The notes under the pieces were generated by a model. That model was not told the DNA's origin, ran no database searches, and worked only from the letters and a program-made list of their open reading frames with translations. From an uncultured Actinoplanes sp. (GTDB lineage Bacteria > Actinomycetota > Actinomycetes > Mycobacteriales > Micromonosporaceae), in the NCBI RefSeq assembly GCF_934643405.1, contig NZ_CAKUCL010000051.1, forward strand, positions 1-34,952: DNA of 34,952 nucleotides, read 5' to 3'. The position numbers and the translations under genes were made by a program. Every line of letters begins with the position of its first letter. Position 1 is the stretch's first letter. Of this stretch, positions 31,438 through 34,952 are shown in pieces.

Positions 31438-33104
31438 TCGTCTTCTCCGAACGCCCGGCTGACCAACGTCCGGTATCCCGGCGACGTGGCCAGCAGCTCG
31501 TGGTGCGTGCCCTGCGCCGCCACCCGGCCGTCGACCAGGTAGAACACCGTGTCGGCGCGGTCCAGCAGCACCGGCGACGTGGTCGCCAGCAGGGTGCCGC
31601 GCCCGTCCCGGAAGACGGTGAGCCGTTCCGCGATCGCCGCCTCGGTGTGCGCGTCCACCGCGGACGTCGGCTCGGCCGCGAGCAGCAACTCCGGGTCGTC
31701 GAACAGGGCCCGGGCCAGCCGCACCCGCTGCCGCTGGCCGCCGGAGAGGTTCCGGCCGCCCCACTCCACCGGCCGGTCCAGGTCGTCGGCCACGTCGTCG
31801 GCGACCGCCGCGGTGATCGCCGCACGCACCCGCGAGTCGTCCGCCTCGTGCCGCCCCGCCACCACCTCGCGAAGCGTCCCGGCGAACAGGTCCGCGTCCG
31901 GGTCGGCCACCAGGATCCGCTCCCGGACCGCGTCTCGGTCGACGCCGGAAAGCGGCCGGGAACCCCAGGTCGCGGAGGTCGGTCCGTAGCGGCCCAGCCG
32001 GTCGATCACCGCGGCCGCGTCGGCCGGCCGGGAGGCGACCAGGGCGGTCAGCCGGCCGGGCGACGCGACCACGCCGGAGTCCGGATCGACCAGCGGCGCG
32101 GCTCCGGAAGGCGCCGGCGATCCGGCGGACGGCTCCACCGGCAACCGCAACAGATCGGTCACCCGGCGCGCGGACACCAGTCCGTGCGTCAGGTCGAAAC
32201 CACAGAAGATCAGCACGTTCACCGGGATGACCAGCATGGCCGTATAGCCGTAGACGGCGATCAGCTGGCCCGCCGTCAGGTCACCGGCGGCGGCCTCGCG
32301 CGCGGCCAGCCAGACGACCACCGCCAGGAACACCACCGGCAGCCCGTCGCCGAGCGCGCCGATCCAGCTCGACGGCCCGGCCACCCGGTAGCCCTGGTCG
32401 CGCAGCCGGGACGACTCCCGTTCGTACCGGCTCTGGTGGGCCTCCTTGCCGCCCAGCCCGTTGAGCACGCGCAGGCCGCCGAGCACGTCGACCAGCCGGC
32501 CGTTGAGCTCACCCTGCTGCTCGCGGTACCGCGATCCGGCCCGCTGGGTGCGGCGCAGCAGCGGACCGACCAGCAGCGCCAGGACCGGGACGCCGATCAG
32601 GACGACCGCGGCGAGCAGGGGCGATGTCCCGTACAGGAAAGCGGCGATGACCACGCAGGCCAGGAAGGACGCCACGCCGACCCCACCGACGTTCATCGCC
32701 CGGCCGATGGTCCACACGTCCGAGATGCCGATGGTGACCACCTCGCCCGCGGTGACCCGCCGGGGCAGCGCCGCGCCGAGCCGGACCGCGTGCTCCATGA
32801 CCAGATCGGCCGTGCGCAGCGCGGCGGCCAGCCGCAGCTTCGTCATGCTGCGATGCCGCATGATCCCCAGTCCGGCGCTGGCCAGCCCGACGACCAGCAG
32901 AATCGCGGCCCAGGTGAGGAGTCCGGCGAGGTGACGCGGTCTCAGGCCGCGGTCGATCGCTTGCGAGATCAGGTACGGCGTGAGCGCCAGACTGACGAAC
33001 CAGAGCGAGCCGAACATCGCGCCGAGCGCCACCCGGCCCTTGAGTTGTCTCGCCAGCCACCACAGATACCAGCCGGGCCCCCGAGTCTCCATATCGTCAG
33101 ACAT
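31434..33104 (-). CDS. ABC exporter half-transporter with degenerate ATP-binding site
   Basis: 556 residues: six-helix membrane domain (to about 312), then a shortened ATPase domain. The signature LSGGQRQ (453-459) is perfect, but Walker A is absent (ALVASRPADAAAV at 354-366 in its place), Walker B has lost its Asp (LLLAAEPT, 473-480) and the H-loop His is Ser (ATTSP, 507-511). It can therefore supply a signature motif to its partner but cannot hydrolyse ATP alone. It overlaps the next half-transporter gene by 4 bp. The ATG at 33104 has no strong ribosome site; an in-frame ATG at 33092 is the alternative. It is 29 bp downstream of the HAD gene, so probably in the same operon. Confidence 0.93.
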   Translation of the reverse strand: MSDDMETRGPGWYLWWLARQLKGRVALGAMFGSLWFVSLALTPYLISQAIDRGLRPRHLAGLLTWAAILLVVGLASAGLGIMRHRSMTKLRLAAALRTADLVMEHAVRLGAALPRRVTAGEVVTIGISDVWTIGRAMNVGGVGVASFLACVVIAAFLYGTSPLLAAVVLIGVPVLALLVGPLLRRTQRAGSRYREQQGELNGRLVDVLGGLRVLNGLGGKEAHQSRYERESSRLRDQGYRVAGPSSWIGALGDGLPVVFLAVVVWLAAREAAAGDLTAGQLIAVYGYTAMLVIPVNVLIFCGFDLTHGLVSARRVTDLLRLPVEPSAGSPAPSGAAPLVDPDSGVVASPGRLTALVASRPADAAAVIDRLGRYGPTSATWGSRPLSGVDRDAVRERILVADPDADLFAGTLREVVAGRHEADDSRVRAAITAAVADDVADDLDRPVEWGGRNLSGGQRQRVRLARALFDDPELLLAAEPTSAVDAHTEAAIAERLTVFRDGRGTLLATTSPVLLDRADTVFYLVDGRVAAQGTHHELLATSPGYRTLVSRAFGEDE

Positions 33105-33142
33105 TAATCGGGAGCCATCGACCGCCGTACCGATTAACCGGG
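33103..33142. repeat. Pair of ATTAAnCGGG direct repeats
   Basis: ATTAATCGGG (33103-33112) and ATTAACCGGG (33133-33142) are 30 bp apart, one on the ABC start codon and one on the HAD stop codon. The AT-rich core stands out in this GC-rich DNA. They could be operator half-sites for the exporter genes, but may be chance. Confidence 0.3.
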
Positions 33143-33757
33143 CTCTGGAAGATCAAAAACCTTGCGCAGGTACGGGAGGTGCTGCGACCCGGTCCAGCGA
33201 TAGGCCGAGAGCCCGGCCGCCCGGGCGCCCCGGATCACGCGGTCGTCGTCGTCGACGAACAGCACGTATTTGGGCTCGACGCCGATCAGCTCGCACGCCT
33301 TCTCGAAGAACTCCGGCGCCGGTTTGTGGATCTTCAGCTCCCATGAGCTGATCACCACGTCCACCTCGCCGGTCAGGCCCAGCCGGTCGAGGTCGCCGCG
33401 AAGACGGTCGGTGGCGTTGGTGGCCAGGCCGACCGGGTGACCCGCGGCCCGTACCTCGCGGATGAAACCAAGCACCTCGGGATCGGGCTCGCCGCGGTAG
33501 GCCTGCCACTGCGCCACCGCGGCGCGAGCCTCGGCCGGATCGAGCGGCAGCCGCTGGGCCACCAGATCCATCCACTCGGCGTCGGAGATCTCGCCGGCCA
33601 TCGCGGGCCGGTAGATGTCCCACGACATCGACGTCTCCAGCAGGGCGGCCGGCTTGAGGCCGTGATCCACCTCGACGGCGATCATCGGGGCCGGGTCCCA
33701 CCGGCGCAGGACCCCGTCGAAGTCGATCAGCAGGGCCCGGGCGCGCTCGCGCGACAT
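33134..33757 (-). CDS. HAD-superfamily hydrolase (subfamily IA)
   Basis: 207 residues. Motif I is LLIDFDGVLRRW with nucleophile Asp12 and Asp14. A small helical cap (about 20-95) follows. Motif II is GLATNATD (Thr113), motif III is the lysine in KIHKPAPEFF (K145), and motif IV is FVDDDD (168-172). This layout marks a phosphatase or phosphoglycolate/haloacid dehalogenase-like enzyme; the substrate cannot be read from sequence. The ATG at 33757 is 2 bp after the smc stop, and its GGAGG ribosome site lies inside smc, so the two genes are co-expressed. Confidence 0.93.
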   Translation of the reverse strand: MSRERARALLIDFDGVLRRWDPAPMIAVEVDHGLKPAALLETSMSWDIYRPAMAGEISDAEWMDLVAQRLPLDPAEARAAVAQWQAYRGEPDPEVLGFIREVRAAGHPVGLATNATDRLRGDLDRLGLTGEVDVVISSWELKIHKPAPEFFEKACELIGVEPKYVLFVDDDDRVIRGARAAGLSAYRWTGSQHLPYLRKVFDLPEPG

Positions 33758-33759
33758 CT

Positions 33760-34952
33760 TCAGTCCTCCGGTTCGCGGTTGAGGCGCTGGCTGATCACCT
33801 GGGTGACGCCGGAGCGCATCGTGACGCCGTAGAGGGCGTCCGCGACCTCCATCGTGCGCTTCTGGTGCGTGATGATGAGCAGCTGGCTCTTCTCCCGCAA
33901 CTGCTGGAACAGCGTAATCAACCGGCCCAGGTTCACGTCGTCCAGGGCGGCCTCGACCTCGTCCATGATGTAGAAGGGCGAGGGGCGGGCCCGGAAGATC
34001 GCGCAGAGCATCGCGACCGCGGTCAGCGACCGCTCACCGCCGGAGAGCAGCGACAACCGCTTGATCTTCTTGCCCGGCGGCCGCGCCTCGACCTCGACGC
34101 CGGTGGTGAGCATGTCCTCCGGGTCGGTCAGCACGAGCCGGCCCTCGCCGCCCGGGAAGAGCACCTGGAACACCAGCTGGAACTCGCGGGCGGTGTCCTC
34201 GAACGCCGAGGTGAACACCTCGAGGATGCGGTCGTCGACGTCCTTGACCACGGTGAGCAGGTCCTTGCGTGTGGCCTTGAGGTCCTCGAGCTGGTCGGAA
34301 AGGAACTTGAACCGCTCCTCCAGCGCCGCGAACTCCTCCAGCGCCAGCGGGTTGACCTTGCCGAGCAGCTGCAGGTCGCGTTCGGCCTTGTTGGCCCGCT
34401 TCTCCTGGGTGGGCCGGTGGAACGGCGCCGGCTCGGGAACCGGCTTGCCGTCCTTCTCGGCCTGCGCCGTCTCGGCCGCGGTCGGCGGCACCGGCTGGTC
34501 CGGCCCGTACTCGCTGATCAGCGTGTCGACGTCGAGGGAGAAGTCCTCGGCGGCCTTGGCCTCGAGCTGCTCGATGCGCAGCCGCTGCTCGGCGCGGGCC
34601 ACCTCGTCGCGGTGCACCTCGTTGGTCAGCCGCTCCAGCTCGGCCGCCAGCCGCTTCGCGACCGCGCGCACCTCCTGCAGCTCGGCCTCCCGCGCCGTAC
34701 GGGCCTGGGCCAGCTCGTCACGTGCCTGGACCGCCGCCTCCAGCGAGACCCGCACCCGGGTGAGCGCGGCGGCCGCACCCAGCGCGACCGCGCGGGCGAT
34801 CTCGGCGCCGCGCGCACGCTGGGCCTTGCGGGCCGCCGCCCGCTCGCGGGCCTGCCGCTCGGCGTTGGCCTGGCGCATCAGCGAGTCGGCCCGGCCGGCG
34901 ATCGAGGAGACGCGCTCCTCGGCCGTCCGGACGGCGAGCCGCACCTCCATCT
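33760..34952 (-). CDS. smc: Chromosome segregation ATPase SMC, C-terminal part (runs off the window)
   Basis: The last 396 or so residues of SMC; the start lies beyond the right edge. Coiled coil (AERQARERAAARKAQRARG onward, rich in Ala, Arg and Glu) continues to about residue 140, and again before the head. The C-terminal head has FQVLFPGGEGRLVL, the ABC signature LSLLSGGERSLTAVAML, Walker B FYIMDEVEAALDD and the D-loop/H-region IITHQKRTMEVAD. SMC works with ScpA and ScpB to compact and separate chromosomes. In several actinobacteria smc lies near ftsY, as here. Confidence 0.96.
   Translation of the reverse strand, partial: MEVRLAVRTAEERVSSIAGRADSLMRQANAERQARERAAARKAQRARGAEIARAVALGAAAALTRVRVSLEAAVQARDELAQARTAREAELQEVRAVAKRLAAELERLTNEVHRDEVARAEQRLRIEQLEAKAAEDFSLDVDTLISEYGPDQPVPPTAAETAQAEKDGKPVPEPAPFHRPTQEKRANKAERDLQLLGKVNPLALEEFAALEERFKFLSDQLEDLKATRKDLLTVVKDVDDRILEVFTSAFEDTAREFQLVFQVLFPGGEGRLVLTDPEDMLTTGVEVEARPPGKKIKRLSLLSGGERSLTAVAMLCAIFRARPSPFYIMDEVEAALDDVNLGRLITLFQQLREKSQLLIITHQKRTMEVADALYGVTMRSGVTQVISQRLNREPED

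Overview
This is a very GC-rich, densely coding stretch of an actinobacterial chromosome. The base composition, the GTG starts, and the block smc ... ftsY - amt - glnB - glnD point to Actinomycetes, most likely Micromonosporaceae (Actinoplanes-like). The genus is an inference and was not tested by any search. I see no rRNA, tRNA, CRISPR array, transposase or integrase, and no gene-free stretch longer than about 250 bp.

Layout. (1) Positions 2-19677 are a surface-glycan island built from diverged paralogues. Cassette 1 (minus strand) is a tandem-domain glycosyltransferase (5436-7625), a small coiled-coil protein (4757-5422), a polytopic membrane protein (1060-2607) and a polyprenol-phosphate-type GT2 (2-1063). 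A plus-strand acyltransferase/SGNH gene (2684-4768) sits in the middle of it. Cassette 2 (minus) repeats the order tandem GT (11604-13643), coiled-coil protein (10997-11620), membrane protein (9406-10977), and adds a membrane-anchored methyltransferase (8356-9399). Cassette 3 is a pair of large GT2 plus GT-B fusion proteins (13716-15995 on plus, 17227-19677 on minus), with a second methyltransferase (16238-17227) coupled to the latter. A secreted CAP-domain protein (7852-8337) lies between cassettes 1 and 2. Strong hairpins separate the convergent units.

(2) Positions 19734-21151 hold the wreck of an ABC exporter locus: an in-frame chimera of a permease N-terminus and an ATPase C-terminus, followed by an intact ATPase with no permease. 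(3) Positions 21137-25148 are the nitrogen-control genes glnD, glnB and amt, with two GlnR-like sites upstream of amt. (4) Positions 25350-27363 are an APH-type phosphotransferase and ftsY. (5) Positions 27506-29697 are a PhoD-like phosphatase and a DinB/DUF664 protein, translationally coupled on the plus strand. (6) Positions 29716-34952 are, on minus, the smc 3' end, a HAD hydrolase and two overlapping ABC exporter half-transporters whose defects are complementary, as expected of an asymmetric heterodimer.

How the parts may work together. The GT2 at the left edge probably charges a lipid-phosphate sugar for use by the coupled membrane protein. The tandem GTs with their coiled-coil partners and the GT2/GT-B fusions would assemble a polymer, decorated by the methyltransferases and the acyltransferase. 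This pathway is inference from domain content and gene order. The repeated three-gene unit (tandem GT, coiled-coil protein, many-TM protein) is the strongest candidate for an uncharacterised system in the window.
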